A stretch of 64,000 bases of DNA, taken from contig NZ_JAROCF010000001.1 of assembly GCF_030433685.1 (NCBI RefSeq), forward strand, positions 3,658,001 to 3,722,000, read 5' to 3'. A model generated the notes under the pieces. It searched no databases. It was not told where the DNA came from and saw nothing but the letters and a program-made list of their open reading frames with translations. The first letter of the stretch is position 1. Each line of letters starts with the position of its first letter. The stretch comes from Leifsonia williamsii. Lineage in GTDB: Bacteria; Actinomycetota; Actinomycetes; Actinomycetales; Microbacteriaceae. Both the position numbers and the translations under genes were made by a program. This document shows positions 1 through 9,348 of the stretch, in pieces.

Positions 1-85
1 GTCCACATGGCTGTCTCTTGGGGAGATTATCCACAGATTCAGTGCTGGCCGACCGTGGGGTTTGCGTTCTCGCGATGCTCGATGC

Positions 86-1000
86 ATGACCGATTCACGT
101 GTGCACGCCGTCCGCTCCGCCTCCATCCACGACCACGCTGTGCATCCGCAACGGGAGGCGACGCGGCGGCACCTCGCTCGCCGGCACGCTCGCGACGACC
201 ACCTCGAGAGGCTGCGGGGGTTCGCCTCCACCCGGCGCGTTCCTCCCGTGTTCTGTCACTGGTCGGCGGCTGTCATCCACGGGCTGCCGCTGCTTCTCGA
301 TCCGCCGCGGTCGATCCACGTGCTGTCGGCGAATGAGCGTGCCGGGGCCGATCGCGGCGTCGTGCGGCTGCCGCGGCTCGGCGACCCGGAGGTGGTGTGC
401 GTCCGGGGGCTTCAGGTCACGTCGGCGGCCCGGACGGTGATGGATCTCGCGGCGCGCACGTCGTACAGCGGCGGCGTCGTGGCTGCGGACTTCGCATTGT
501 CGGCCGGTGCCTTCGGATCGCGTCGGCCGCTCGCCGATCGGGAGGAACTGCTGCGCGAGGCGGTGTGGGTCGAGCCGTCGGGGGCATCGCGTGCGGAGGC
601 GGCGGCTCGCTTCGCGGACGGTCGCGCGGAGTCGCCGTTGGAGTCGGTGAGCAGGGTCACGCTCGCGCTGGCCGGAGCGCCGCCGCCGGAACTGCAGGTG
701 CCGGTCGGTGACCTCCTCGGATGGGAGGCGCGTGTCGACTTCTGCTGGCCGCAGCTCGGGCTGATCGGGGAGGCCGACGGCGCCGAGAAGCTGCTGGACC
801 CGGCGATGCTGCGCGACCGGTCGATGATCGACGCCGTCGCGGACCGACGGGTGCGCGAGGAGCGTCTGGAACGGGCCGGGTTCCGGGTGATGCGGTGGGG
901 GTGGGACGCCGGGAGGGACCTGCACCGGATGCGGGAGCTGCTGGCGGCGCACGGCGTTCCGCTGGAGGCGGGGGACGGCGTCCGGCTGGAGGCGGGGTGA
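86..1000 (+). CDS. DUF559-type protein with AbiEi-like N-terminus
   Basis: Hypothetical protein of 304 residues when started at the ATG at 86; an upstream TTG at 62 would add eight residues and neither has a convincing ribosome-binding site. The middle (around 'SARTVMDLAARTS') resembles the part of actinobacterial AbiEi/winged-helix-type proteins that precedes a DUF559 domain. The C-terminal third carries the pattern of a VSR/DUF559 endonuclease-like fold: an acidic strand (RVDFCWPQLGLIGEADG), then a basic segment with 'RREERLERAGFRVMRWGW'-like spacing. Such proteins are very common in Microbacteriaceae, often in many copies, with no proven function; a nuclease or antitoxin-derived role is only inferred. 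It stands alone and converges on the LPQTG gene. Confidence 0.6.
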   Translation: MTDSRVHAVRSASIHDHAVHPQREATRRHLARRHARDDHLERLRGFASTRRVPPVFCHWSAAVIHGLPLLLDPPRSIHVLSANERAGADRGVVRLPRLGDPEVVCVRGLQVTSAARTVMDLAARTSYSGGVVAADFALSAGAFGSRRPLADREELLREAVWVEPSGASRAEAAARFADGRAESPLESVSRVTLALAGAPPPELQVPVGDLLGWEARVDFCWPQLGLIGEADGAEKLLDPAMLRDRSMIDAVADRRVREERLERAGFRVMRWGWDAGRDLHRMRELLAAHGVPLEAGDGVRLEAG

Positions 1001-1051
1001 TGCGGCTACGGGTGCGGGTGCGGGTGCGGTGCCGGATGCCCTCACATGAGG

Positions 1052-1104
1052 GAGCGGGGCCGGACTCGCCGGGCCCCGCTCGCGTGGCGCCTCGCGCCGC
1101 CACG
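1052..1104. terminator. Paired hairpins between convergent genes
   Basis: Two adjacent inverted repeats lie 51 nt after the DUF559 stop: arms GAGCGGGGCC (1052-1061) and GGCCCCGCTC (1072-1081), then CGTGGCG (1083-1089) and CGCCACG (1098-1104). There is no T-run, so this would be the U-tract-less type common in actinobacteria. It may serve both convergent genes. Confidence 0.5.
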
Positions 1105-1246
1105 CCTGAAGTTGGATTCAAACCGCTCAGGCGGCTCCCGAACTCTCCGTCCGTGATCCGGTCAGCGGCTTGTGCTGGTTTGCGAGGTACAGGCTCACCA
1201 TAGGCTGTCTCCCTTCATCGGCGGATCCGCTCGGTTGAACGGTGCG

Positions 1247-2749
1247 TCAATTCTGCGACCGGCGCGGCGAAAGGTGAACCCCTTTTGCAGGATTCCCAGG
1301 GACGGGCCGACGCCTCGCCGACAGAGCTGCGAGGCCGGCGCCGCCGAGGGCGACGATGAGCCCGATCGCCGTGGTGAGGGACACGGTCACGGCGGTGTCC
1401 GAGCCGGTCTGCGGGAGCCGGGTGGTGGGCGCAATGGCAGACGAAGGGAGGAGTGAAGCGCGGTCGTGGCCCGAGTGCGAACCGGGGCCGGCGAGGCCTG
1501 CGTCAGCAGGGGGCACACTGGGGATGAGCGGCGTGCCAGGCGCCGACGGCGCAGCGGCGCCAGGGGCGGGCTCCGGAGTGGAGGTGCTCGGCGTGGGGGT
1601 CGGCGTACTAGGGGCTGGGGACGGGCTCGTGGGGGCCGGAGACGTCGGAGTTGGAGTCGGGGTGGGGGCCGGGGTGGTCGGGGCCGGGGTCGGAGGAGGG
1701 GTGGGGCTCGTGGGGATCGCGGCGGCCGGGGTGACCTCGATGGTGGCGGTGTAGGCGGGGGAGGTGGTGATGCCGTCGGAGACGCGGTAAGCGAAGGAGT
1801 CGGTGCCGACGAAGGCGGGGGCGGGGGTGTAGACGGCGCCGGTCGGAGTGGGGGCCAGGTCGCCCTGCGTGGGCGACTCGACCACCTCGTAGGAGAGCTC
1901 GTCGCCGTCAGCGTCCTCGCCGGGGTAGTCGAACGCGAGGGAGGTGCCGCTGACGACGCTCAGGGAGAGGTACGCCGCGGTCGGGGCGCTGTTCGCGTGG
2001 AAGCTGTGGGCGGCGATGAGGACGGTCGAGTCGTAGAGGCCGTCGACGGTGTCGGCGATGACGAGCTTCGCGTGGTTCCACTCCCCCGGGTGGACCGAAG
2101 CAGCGCAGGTGAGCGGCGTCGTGAAGGCGTCGAGGGTGGTGTCGGCGCTGCCCGAGGCGTTGTCGACGTAGTGGTCCGCGTTCATGTGGTCATTGATCGT
2201 GTCGACGGAGACGGGCTTGCCGTCGATGAGGGCGCAGTTCTGGCCGTCGATGATGAACGCGAAAGCGTCGTTGAAGCTCTTGTCCACCCACTCCGGGTAC
2301 TCCATGGAGCCGAAGACGTAGGTGAAGGCGATCGAATCCGTCGTCGGGCGGAAGTCGAACTCCAAGGCGGCGGCGTCGAGCGTGCGGGCACCGACGAGGG
2401 CTTCGATGTCCGCATCCCCCGGCGTCCCCAGGATGCCGGAGACGACGGGCTGGCCGTAGGGGCCCGGGAGCGACGAGACCCGGCCCGTGCTCAGAGCGAC
2501 GCCGGACGGGACACCGAGAGCCGACATGCCCGAGAACGAGCCGATGGCCTCCGGGGCGCCCGTGATCCGGGCATCGGTGACCTCGACACCGGCTCCGACG
2601 AGGAAGGCGGCCAGGGCGTCCGGCGTCGTCGACGATGCGTCGGTGATCAGTTGGCCGGGCGAGGCGTCCGCAGGGGCGCCGACGAGAACGAGCGGGAGCA
2701 CCACGAGAGCAGAGCCCGCAGCGGAGAGAAGGCGTGACGTGCGTTGCAT
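1247..2749 (-). CDS. LPXTG-anchored surface protein with choice-of-anchor L domain
   Basis: Secreted, probably cell-wall-anchored protein of 500 residues from the ATG at 2749 (a TTG at 2773 would add eight). A signal peptide spans about residues 1-30 (MQRTSRLL, hydrophobic core, cleavage near APADA). Residues about 35-265 match the choice-of-anchor L layout (FVFGSMEY-type motif seen as YVFGSMEYPEW), followed by a cadherin/Ig-like segment with 'YTPAPAFVGTDSFAYRVSDG', then a Pro/Thr/Ser stalk of about 50 residues. The end is a sortase signal: LPQTG near residue 445, a hydrophobic helix and RRRP. No sortase is in the window. A -10-like TATATT (plus-strand 2772-2777) lies 22 nt before the ATG, so the leader would be very short. 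Confidence 0.85.
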   Translation of the reverse strand: MQRTSRLLSAAGSALVVLPLVLVGAPADASPGQLITDASSTTPDALAAFLVGAGVEVTDARITGAPEAIGSFSGMSALGVPSGVALSTGRVSSLPGPYGQPVVSGILGTPGDADIEALVGARTLDAAALEFDFRPTTDSIAFTYVFGSMEYPEWVDKSFNDAFAFIIDGQNCALIDGKPVSVDTINDHMNADHYVDNASGSADTTLDAFTTPLTCAASVHPGEWNHAKLVIADTVDGLYDSTVLIAAHSFHANSAPTAAYLSLSVVSGTSLAFDYPGEDADGDELSYEVVESPTQGDLAPTPTGAVYTPAPAFVGTDSFAYRVSDGITTSPAYTATIEVTPAAAIPTSPTPPPTPAPTTPAPTPTPTPTSPAPTSPSPAPSTPTPTPSTSTPEPAPGAAAPSAPGTPLIPSVPPADAGLAGPGSHSGHDRASLLPSSAIAPTTRLPQTGSDTAVTVSLTTAIGLIVALGGAGLAALSARRRPVPGNPAKGVHLSPRRSQN

Positions 2750-2848
2750 GGGCAGCACGCTAGGCGCATTCAATATACGTAATGTAATCGGACCACTTCG
2801 GGGGCACCGAAGCGTGGGGGGACGGCTGGAGAACAGCCGGAGTTGCAG

Positions 2849-2881
2849 AAAAGGGCCGGGCCCGAAGGCCCGACCCTCTTC
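2849..2881 (-). terminator. tuf terminator
   Basis: An 11-bp stem (AGGGCCGGGCC at 2852-2862 with GGCCCGACCCT at 2867-2877, one mismatch, CGAA loop) is followed on the minus strand by TTTTC. It begins 18 nt after the tuf stop and is a good rho-independent terminator for the str operon. Confidence 0.85.
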
Positions 2882-2898
2882 CGAGTGAGTCCGGAGAC

Positions 2899-4092
<1,194 letters not shown>

Positions 4093-4125
4093 TGTGGTCC
4101 TCCTCAGGACTCTCGTGCAGACACC

Positions 4126-4147
4126 CCGGTCGATGGATTTCGACCGG
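4126..4147. repeat. Hairpin in the fusA-tuf gap
   Basis: Perfect 8-bp arms CCGGTCGA (4126-4133) and TCGACCGG (4140-4147) with a 6-nt loop in the tuf leader. It could stabilise or process the fusA-tuf transcript; there is no T-run, so it is not an obvious terminator. Confidence 0.45.
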
Positions 4148-4206
4148 CGGGTCTACGGGATTGGTTTCTTATGTTACGGGATGTTGCCTGGGAGCAGCGA
4201 CCGAGG

Positions 4207-6321
4207 TCACTCGCCCTTGCTCTTCTGGACGATCTCGTCGGCAACAGCCTTCGGGACCTCCGCGTAGCTGTCGAACTGCATCGAGTACACCGCGCGGCCC
4301 GAGGTCTTCGACCGCAGGTCGCCGATGTAGCCGAACATCTCGGACAGCGGGACGTTGGCGCGGACGACCTTGACGCCGCTCGCGTCCTCCATCGACTGGA
4401 TCTGGCCACGGCGGGAGTTCAGGTCGCCGATGACGTCGCCCATGTACTCCTCCGGCGTACGCACCTCGACCGCCATGAGCGGCTCGAGGAGCACCGGGTT
4501 GGCCTTGCGCGCGGCCTCCTTGTAGGCCATCGAGCCGGCGATCTTGAACGCCATCTCCGAGGAGTCGACGTCGTGCGACGCACCGTCGACGAGCGTCGCC
4601 TTGACGCCCACCGTCGGGAAGCCGGCGAGAACGCCGACCTGCATCGCGTCCTGGATGCCCGCGTCGACCGAGGGGATGTACTCGCGCGGCACGCGACCAC
4701 CGGTGACGGCGTTCACGAACTCGTACGAGGTCTCCGGGGTGACCTCCATCGGCTCGAGCGAGATCTGCACCTTCGCGAACTGACCGGAACCACCGGTCTG
4801 CTTCTTGTGGGTGTAGTCGTACTTCTCGACGGCGCGACGGATCGTCTCACGGTAGGCCACCTGGGGCTTGCCGACGTTCGCCTCGACGTTGAACTCGCGC
4901 TTCATGCGGTCGACGAGGATGTCGAGGTGGAGCTCGCCCATGCCCTTGATGACCGTCTGACCGGTCTCCTGGTTCTGCTCGGTGCGGAACGTCGGGTCCT
5001 CTTCGGCCAGCTTCTGGATCGCGGTGCCCAGCTTCTCCTGGTCGGCCTTGGTCTTCGGCTCGATCGCGACCTCGATCACCGGCTCCGGGAAGGTCATCGA
5101 CTCGAGCACGACCTGGTTGTCCGGGTCGCACAGGGTGTCACCGGTGGTGGTGTCCTTGAGGCCGATCACCGCGTAGATGTTGCCGGCGGTGACCGAGTCG
5201 ATCGGGATCTCCTTGTTGGCGTGCATCTGGAAGATCTTGCCGATGCGCTCCTTCTTGCCCTTGGTCGAGTTGATGACCTGGGCGCCGGAGTCGAGGCGGC
5301 CCGAGTACACGCGCACGTAGGTCAGACGACCGAAGAACGGGTGCACCGCGACCTTGAACGCCAGGGCCGCGAACGGCTCGGTGGCGTCGGCGTGACGGAG
5401 GATGACCTCCTCCTCGTTGCGCGGGTTGTGCGCCTCGATGGCGGGCACGTCGAGCGGCGACGGGAGGTAGTCGATCACGGCGTCGAGCATCGGCTGGACA
5501 CCGCGGTTCTTGAACGCCGAGCCGCAGAGGACCGGGTAGATCTCGTTGTTCACGGTGAGCTTGCGGATCGCGGCCTTGATCTCGGGGACCGTGATCTCCT
5601 CGCCGCCGAAGAACTTCTCGAGCAGCACGTCGTCGCTCTCGGCGACGGTCTCGAGCAGGCGGTTGCGGTACTCCTCCGCCTTCTCCTTGAGGTCGGCGGG
5701 GATCTCCTGGACCTCGTACTTGGCGCCCATGGTGACATCACCCTTGGCGTCGCCCGGCCAGACCAGCGCACGCATCTCGATGAGGTCGACGACGCCGACG
5801 AAGTCGGACTCGGAACCGATCGGGAGCTGCATCACCAGCGGCTTGGCGCCGAGGCGCGACACGATGGTGTCGACCGTGAAGTAGAAGTCGGCGCCCAGCT
5901 TGTCCATCTTGTTGACGAAGCAGATGCGCGGGACGACGTACTTGTCGGCCTGACGCCACACGGTCTCCGACTGGGGCTCGACGCCCTCCTTCGCGTCGAA
6001 CACGGCGACGGCGCCGTCGAGGACGCGGAGCGAGCGCTCCACCTCGACGGTGAAGTCGACGTGACCGGGCGTGTCGATGATGTTGATCTGGTTCTTGTTC
6101 CAGAAACAGGTGACGGCCGCGGACGTGATGGTGATGCCGCGCTCCTTCTCCTGCTCCATCCAGTCGGTGGTCGAGGCGCCGTCGTGCGTCTCACCGATCT
6201 TGTGGTTGACGCCCGTGTAGAACAGGATGCGCTCGGTCGTGGTGGTCTTGCCGGCATCGATGTGGGCCATGATGCCGATGTTGCGGACCTTTTTCAGGTC
6301 GGTGAGCACGTCCTGTGCCAC
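4207..6321 (-). CDS. fusA: Elongation factor G
   Basis: GTPase that drives ribosomal translocation and, with RRF, ribosome recycling. 704 residues, the usual length. G-domain motifs: [13 protein letters not shown] near residue 19, DTPGHVDF near 85, NKMDK near 139. Domains II-V follow, including the GGSGQFAKV stretch and the C-terminal '[16 protein letters not shown]' segment. It begins at ATG 6321 after a GGAGGAA site. The gene lies between rpsG and tuf in the str operon, preceded by an intergenic 12-bp hairpin. Confidence 0.98.
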   Translation of the reverse strand: MAQDVLTDLKKVRNIGIMAHIDAGKTTTTERILFYTGVNHKIGETHDGASTTDWMEQEKERGITITSAAVTCFWNKNQINIIDTPGHVDFTVEVERSLRVLDGAVAVFDAKEGVEPQSETVWRQADKYVVPRICFVNKMDKLGADFYFTVDTIVSRLGAKPLVMQLPIGSESDFVGVVDLIEMRALVWPGDAKGDVTMGAKYEVQEIPADLKEKAEEYRNRLLETVAESDDVLLEKFFGGEEITVPEIKAAIRKLTVNNEIYPVLCGSAFKNRGVQPMLDAVIDYLPSPLDVPAIEAHNPRNEEEVILRHADATEPFAALAFKVAVHPFFGRLTYVRVYSGRLDSGAQVINSTKGKKERIGKIFQMHANKEIPIDSVTAGNIYAVIGLKDTTTGDTLCDPDNQVVLESMTFPEPVIEVAIEPKTKADQEKLGTAIQKLAEEDPTFRTEQNQETGQTVIKGMGELHLDILVDRMKREFNVEANVGKPQVAYRETIRRAVEKYDYTHKKQTGGSGQFAKVQISLEPMEVTPETSYEFVNAVTGGRVPREYIPSVDAGIQDAMQVGVLAGFPTVGVKATLVDGASHDVDSSEMAFKIAGSMAYKEAARKANPVLLEPLMAVEVRTPEEYMGDVIGDLNSRRGQIQSMEDASGVKVVRANVPLSEMFGYIGDLRSKTSGRAVYSMQFDSYAEVPKAVADEIVQKSKGE

Positions 6322-6355
6322 AGGGTTCCTCCGAAAAGTAGAGAGTGGAAGCTGT

Positions 6356-6397
6356 GCCGCCCGGGCGCGGCACGCATTGGTATAACGCCCGGGCGGC
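6356..6397 (-). repeat. 12-bp perfect hairpin in the rpsG-fusA gap
   Basis: Arms GCCGCCCGGGCG (6356-6367) and CGCCCGGGCGGC (6386-6397) with an 18-nt loop fill nearly half of the 84-nt gap. No T-run follows on the minus strand. It could be an attenuator, an RNase processing site, or the place where an S7-type feedback signal acts; only the structure is seen. Confidence 0.55.
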
Positions 6398-6405
6398 CAG
6401 TTTTA

Positions 6406-6876
6406 TTACCAGCGGTAGTGGGCGAAGGCCTTGTTCGACTCGGCCATCTTGTGGGTGTCCTCGCGGCGCTTGACCGCGGCACCGAGACCGTTCGACGCGT
6501 CGAGGATCTCGTTGGTGAGACGCTCGGTCATCGTCTTCTCGCGACGGCCCTTGGCGTAGCTGGTGAGCCAGCGGAGCGCGAGGGTGTTGGCGCGGTGCGG
6601 CTTGACCTCGACCGGGACCTGGTAGGTCGAGCCACCGACGCGGCGGCTGCGGACCTCGAGGGTCGGGCGGATGTTGTCGAGCGCCTTCTTGAGCGTGGTG
6701 ACGGCGTCCTGACCGGACTTCGAGGCGACGCCCTCGAGCGCGTCGTAGACGATGCGCTCGGCGAGGCCCTTCTTGCCGTCGAGGAGGATCTTGTTGACGA
6801 GCTGGCTGACGACCGGCGCGCCGTACACCGGGTCGGCGACGACGGGGCGCTTCGGAGCGGGACCCTTGCGAGGCAT
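6406..6876 (-). CDS. rpsG: 30S ribosomal protein S7
   Basis: Primary 16S rRNA-binding protein that organises the head of the small subunit. 156 residues, typical bacterial length, beginning [13 protein letters not shown] and ending KAFAHYRW. Its ATG overlaps the TAA of rpsL by one base (TAATG), so translational coupling is expected. Confidence 0.98.
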   Translation of the reverse strand: MPRKGPAPKRPVVADPVYGAPVVSQLVNKILLDGKKGLAERIVYDALEGVASKSGQDAVTTLKKALDNIRPTLEVRSRRVGGSTYQVPVEVKPHRANTLALRWLTSYAKGRREKTMTERLTNEILDASNGLGAAVKRREDTHKMAESNKAFAHYRW

Positions 6877-7250
6877 TACTTCTTCTCCATCTTCGCGCCG
6901 TAGCGGCTGCGAGCCTGCTTGCGGTTCTTCACGGCCTGGGTGTCGAGCGCGCCGCGCACGATCTTGTAGCGCACGCCGGGGAGGTCCTTCACACGACCGC
7001 CGCGGACGAGCACCATCGAGTGCTCCTGCAGGTTGTGGCCCTCACCGGGGATGTAGGCGGTGACCTCGGTCCCGTTCGACAGCTTCACGCGGGCGACCTT
7101 GCGGAGCGCCGAGTTCGGCTTCTTGGGGGTGGTGGTGTAGACGCGGGTGCACACGCCGCGCTGCTGGGGGTTGGCCTTCAGGGCGGGGGCCTTGGTCTTG
7201 GTGACCTTCGGCGACCGACCCTTCCGCACCAACTGCTGAATGGTAGGCAC
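6876..7250 (-). CDS. rpsL: 30S ribosomal protein S12
   Basis: Decoding-centre protein, 124 residues, with the family motifs [12 protein letters not shown] and the [21 protein letters not shown] region. Both lysines that are commonly mutated in streptomycin resistance are present, so the protein looks wild type. It is the first gene of the str operon and is preceded by an AAGGAG-type site and a long leader. Confidence 0.98.
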   Translation of the reverse strand: MPTIQQLVRKGRSPKVTKTKAPALKANPQQRGVCTRVYTTTPKKPNSALRKVARVKLSNGTEVTAYIPGEGHNLQEHSMVLVRGGRVKDLPGVRYKIVRGALDTQAVKNRKQARSRYGAKMEKK

Positions 7251-7525
7251 TACTTCTCCTTATATGGACTGCACGGTGACAGGTGTTGCTTTCCCGCGGG
7301 CGACCGGCCCGGTTCCGGATGTCCGGTGCGGGCTGTTCGTGGTCGCGGGGGTGATCGGCTGGCGAGCAGATGGTCCGCCTGCCGATATGCCGTGGGGGCG
7401 GGGATCCCGTGCGGTCTCCCTGCCCATCGGATGAGTACGTGCCGGCTCGCGCATCCCCCGCCCTCGTTCGCTCGGAGGCGATCGCGGGCACGGAACAAGC
7501 GCGCGACAGAGCGCACACCCGATAA
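7251..7525 (-). other. Long leader of the str operon
   Basis: Non-coding stretch of roughly 270 nt between the predicted start site and rpsL. I see no conserved gene in it; short open frames in it are not supported by codon use. Long leaders in front of ribosomal protein operons often carry control structures, but no known motif is recognised here. Confidence 0.5.
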
Positions 7526-7554
7526 ATACTATCGTCCGCGCCTTTACCGGTCAA
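7526..7554 (-). promoter_or_regulatory. Main promoter of rpsL-rpsG-fusA-tuf
   Basis: On the minus strand TTGACC (plus-strand 7549-7554), a 17-nt spacer and TAGTAT (7526-7531) form a near-consensus housekeeping sigma promoter. The start site would be near 7519. Confidence 0.8.
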
Positions 7555-7590
7555 ATGAGAGCGGGTGTGCTAGCGGCCTGTCCGCGCACG

Positions 7591-7630
7591 GCGAAAGGGC
7601 GGCCGCCCCGGGGGACGGCCGCCCTTTCGC
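7591..7630 (-). terminator. Terminator of the WXG100 gene
   Basis: Perfect 15-bp arms GCGAAAGGGCGGCCG (7591-7605) and CGGCCGCCCTTTCGC (7616-7630) with a 10-nt loop, beginning 16 nt past the stop of the WXG100 gene and just upstream of the rpsL promoter. No T-run follows. It insulates the type VII locus from the str operon. Confidence 0.75.
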
Positions 7631-7646
7631 GAGCGTGCGGAGCGGC

Positions 7647-7943
7647 TCAGCCGCCGATGCCCTTGGCGAGCTCGCTGTCGACGTTCTGCAGGGCGTCGGC
7701 CGCCTTGGTGAGGAACTGCGACATGCCGTCGAGGCCGCTCACGGCGTCCGTCGTGCCCTTGGTGAACTGCTCGTAGGAGGTGTGGAAGGCGCCGGAGGCC
7801 TGGTCGGTGACGAAGCCGCCGTTGACGAGGCCGTTGACGAGGTTCTGCAGCTCGTGGAGCTTGGCGGTGATGTCGTCCTTGCCCGAGATCAGGCGGTTGG
7901 CGGCATCGGTCATCTCGCCGTAGGTGACGTTCATGTTGGCCAT
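7647..7943 (-). CDS. WXG100-family type VII secretion target
   Basis: Small helical ESX substrate, 98 residues. The sequence forms two amphipathic helices split by a turn, the plan of EsxA-like proteins, but the canonical W-x-G turn is altered: the turn reads around 'VNGGFVTDQASGAF', where GGF stands in the WXG position. The tail is rich in helix formers and ends KGIGG. It is monocistronic between a strong terminator and a promoter carrying the palindromic site at 8046-8063. An AAGGGA site precedes the ATG at 7943. Confidence 0.85.
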   Translation of the reverse strand: MANMNVTYGEMTDAANRLISGKDDITAKLHELQNLVNGLVNGGFVTDQASGAFHTSYEQFTKGTTDAVSGLDGMSQFLTKAADALQNVDSELAKGIGG

Positions 7944-8045
7944 GACGGTGTTATCCCTTCGTTGTCGCTGAGGTTGGTCCCTTGAGGTCGAACCCCCCGG
8001 GCCGACCAGCTACCTCTACCTAACCAGGACCGGTTGCCGACCGGA

Positions 8046-8063
8046 ATGGGGAGGACTCCCCAT
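8046..8063. promoter_or_regulatory. Palindromic operator 1 of the T7SS locus
   Basis: ATGGGGA-N4-TCCCCAT, exact 7-bp arms with a 4-bp centre, about 100 bp upstream of the WXG100 gene. On the minus strand its last T begins TTCCGG, a possible -35 element, with TTAGGT 17 nt further on as a weak -10. The same pattern recurs at 11030-11047, in the other promoter region of this locus. The binding protein is unknown. Confidence 0.65.
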
Positions 8064-8103
8064 GTGGATGGCGCCGGCCCAGCGGGGTCTGTGGAGAACG
8101 GGG

Positions 8104-8709
8104 TCAGGAGACGGGCGTCCAGCGCACCGAGTCCACGATCGCGTCGAAGAGCTCGGTGTAGAGCAGCGGATCGCCGGGCGACGGCACGTCGACGGTGACG
8201 TGCAGCAGACGGCTGCCGTCCGGGACGGGCAGCCAGTACTCCAGCTTGACGTCCTGCGTGGTCTCGGCTCCGACCTTCAGCTGCGCGACGTCGGAGGAGC
8301 GCGCGGCGGGGCCGGCGTCGAGGTCGAGCTGCTCGGCCTCGGGGAAGGCGCGGGCGAGCCGGGCGGCGAGGTCGCCGTCGTCCCCAGCCGCCGTGGGCGG
8401 CCAGGGCGAGAAGTCCATGACCATGGCGGCGGGGAACGGCACGCCGGGGAGGATCTCGAGCGAGAGGCCGACGCGGAAGGCACCGGCCTCCTTCGCCGCC
8501 GCCGCCATGCCGATCAGCTGCTCGCGTGCATCGCGGCGGACGCGCGCCAAGCGGTCGTTCATGCCGACCTGCTTCTTGACGAAGGCGGCGATCTGATTGC
8601 GTGCGGTCTCGTCGCCCGCGAGGGGCACCGAGACCCAGGTGCCGGGAAGGATGATGCTGAGGTCGGCCTCCTGGAACGACAGCTGCCTGGTCACGGCGCT
8701 CCCTGTCAC
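8104..8709 (-). CDS. T7SS-locus protein of unknown function
   Basis: Not recognised. 201 residues, GTG start at 8709 overlapping the TGA of the upstream gene (GTGA), so translation is coupled. No signal peptide or membrane helix. It reads as an alpha/beta protein: 'LPGTWVSVPL' near the N-terminus, a basic helix, then strands ending 'LLHVTVDVPSPGDP' and 'FDAIVDSVRW'. This resembles the general plan of LpqN/DUF1795-type domains and of its neighbour, which ends in a similar 'HFTFTTADLNAFGD' segment. The pair may be diverged paralogues working as chaperone-like or specificity factors of the secretion system; that is inference from position. Confidence 0.7.
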   Translation of the reverse strand: MTGSAVTRQLSFQEADLSIILPGTWVSVPLAGDETARNQIAAFVKKQVGMNDRLARVRRDAREQLIGMAAAAKEAGAFRVGLSLEILPGVPFPAAMVMDFSPWPPTAAGDDGDLAARLARAFPEAEQLDLDAGPAARSSDVAQLKVGAETTQDVKLEYWLPVPDGSRLLHVTVDVPSPGDPLLYTELFDAIVDSVRWTPVS

Positions 8710-9338
8710 TGCTCGAGCTCGATCGACAGGGAGGCGACGATGCTCTCGGTCTCGGCCGGCATGTCGCCGAAGGCGTTGAGGTCGGCCGTCGTGAAGGTGA
8801 AGTGGACCATCTCGTCGGCGCCCTGCGGGAAGACGCCGAACACGGTGCGCGCCTCAACCCAGCCCTCCTCGGGGGCTTCGCCGGGCTCCGCCGGGTCGTC
8901 GAGGTACTCGACCACCTGGTGGATGCCTGCGAGACGGCCGCTCGGGATGACGTGCTCCCAGCCGTCGAAGAGGATGGTCGTGCCCTCGGCGTCCGGATCG
9001 CCCGCGAGCTCGCGCGCCTCGCGCAGGAACCACGCGGCGTCCTGGTCGGGCTCGACGCCGGCGACCTGGAAGGTCATCACCGCGCCCACGCTGAGGAAGT
9101 GCTCGGGGCGCAGGTAGACCGCGGCCGTGAGGTACGGGTTGAGCTGCGCGAGCAGTCGGAGGCGCAGCTCGGCGAGCTCCGCCTCCACCGCCCCCTCATG
9201 GTCCGCGCTGCCGAGGTCCGTCGTCGCGCGCGCGACGACATCACGCGCCCAGTCCTCGCTGGCCACCTCGTCGTCGAGGAGCATCGGGTAGAAGCCCTCG
9301 GGGATGGAGACGGAGAAGTCGCGGATACCGGGTGCCAT
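8706..9338 (-). CDS. T7SS-locus protein of unknown function
   Basis: Not recognised. 210 residues from ATG 9338, which has a GGGTGG site at good spacing; a GTG at 9347 is possible but sits too near the preceding stop. No membrane segment. It begins 'GIRDFSVSIPEGFYPM', has an acidic helix, and ends with strands 'GVFPQGADEMVHFTFTTAD' and 'AETESIVASLSIE'. The order of elements matches the downstream neighbour. Placed 10 nt after the putative secreted protein, in the same operon, it is likely a cytosolic partner of that substrate. Confidence 0.7.
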   Translation of the reverse strand: MAPGIRDFSVSIPEGFYPMLLDDEVASEDWARDVVARATTDLGSADHEGAVEAELAELRLRLLAQLNPYLTAAVYLRPEHFLSVGAVMTFQVAGVEPDQDAAWFLREARELAGDPDAEGTTILFDGWEHVIPSGRLAGIHQVVEYLDDPAEPGEAPEEGWVEARTVFGVFPQGADEMVHFTFTTADLNAFGDMPAETESIVASLSIELEQ

Positions 9339-9348
9339 GCCGCCCACC

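Noticed and set aside
1105..1200. tRNA-like fragment (GGTTTGAATCC on the minus strand)
   Set aside because: The T-loop-like word is not flanked by complementary stems and no acceptor or anticodon arm can be formed.
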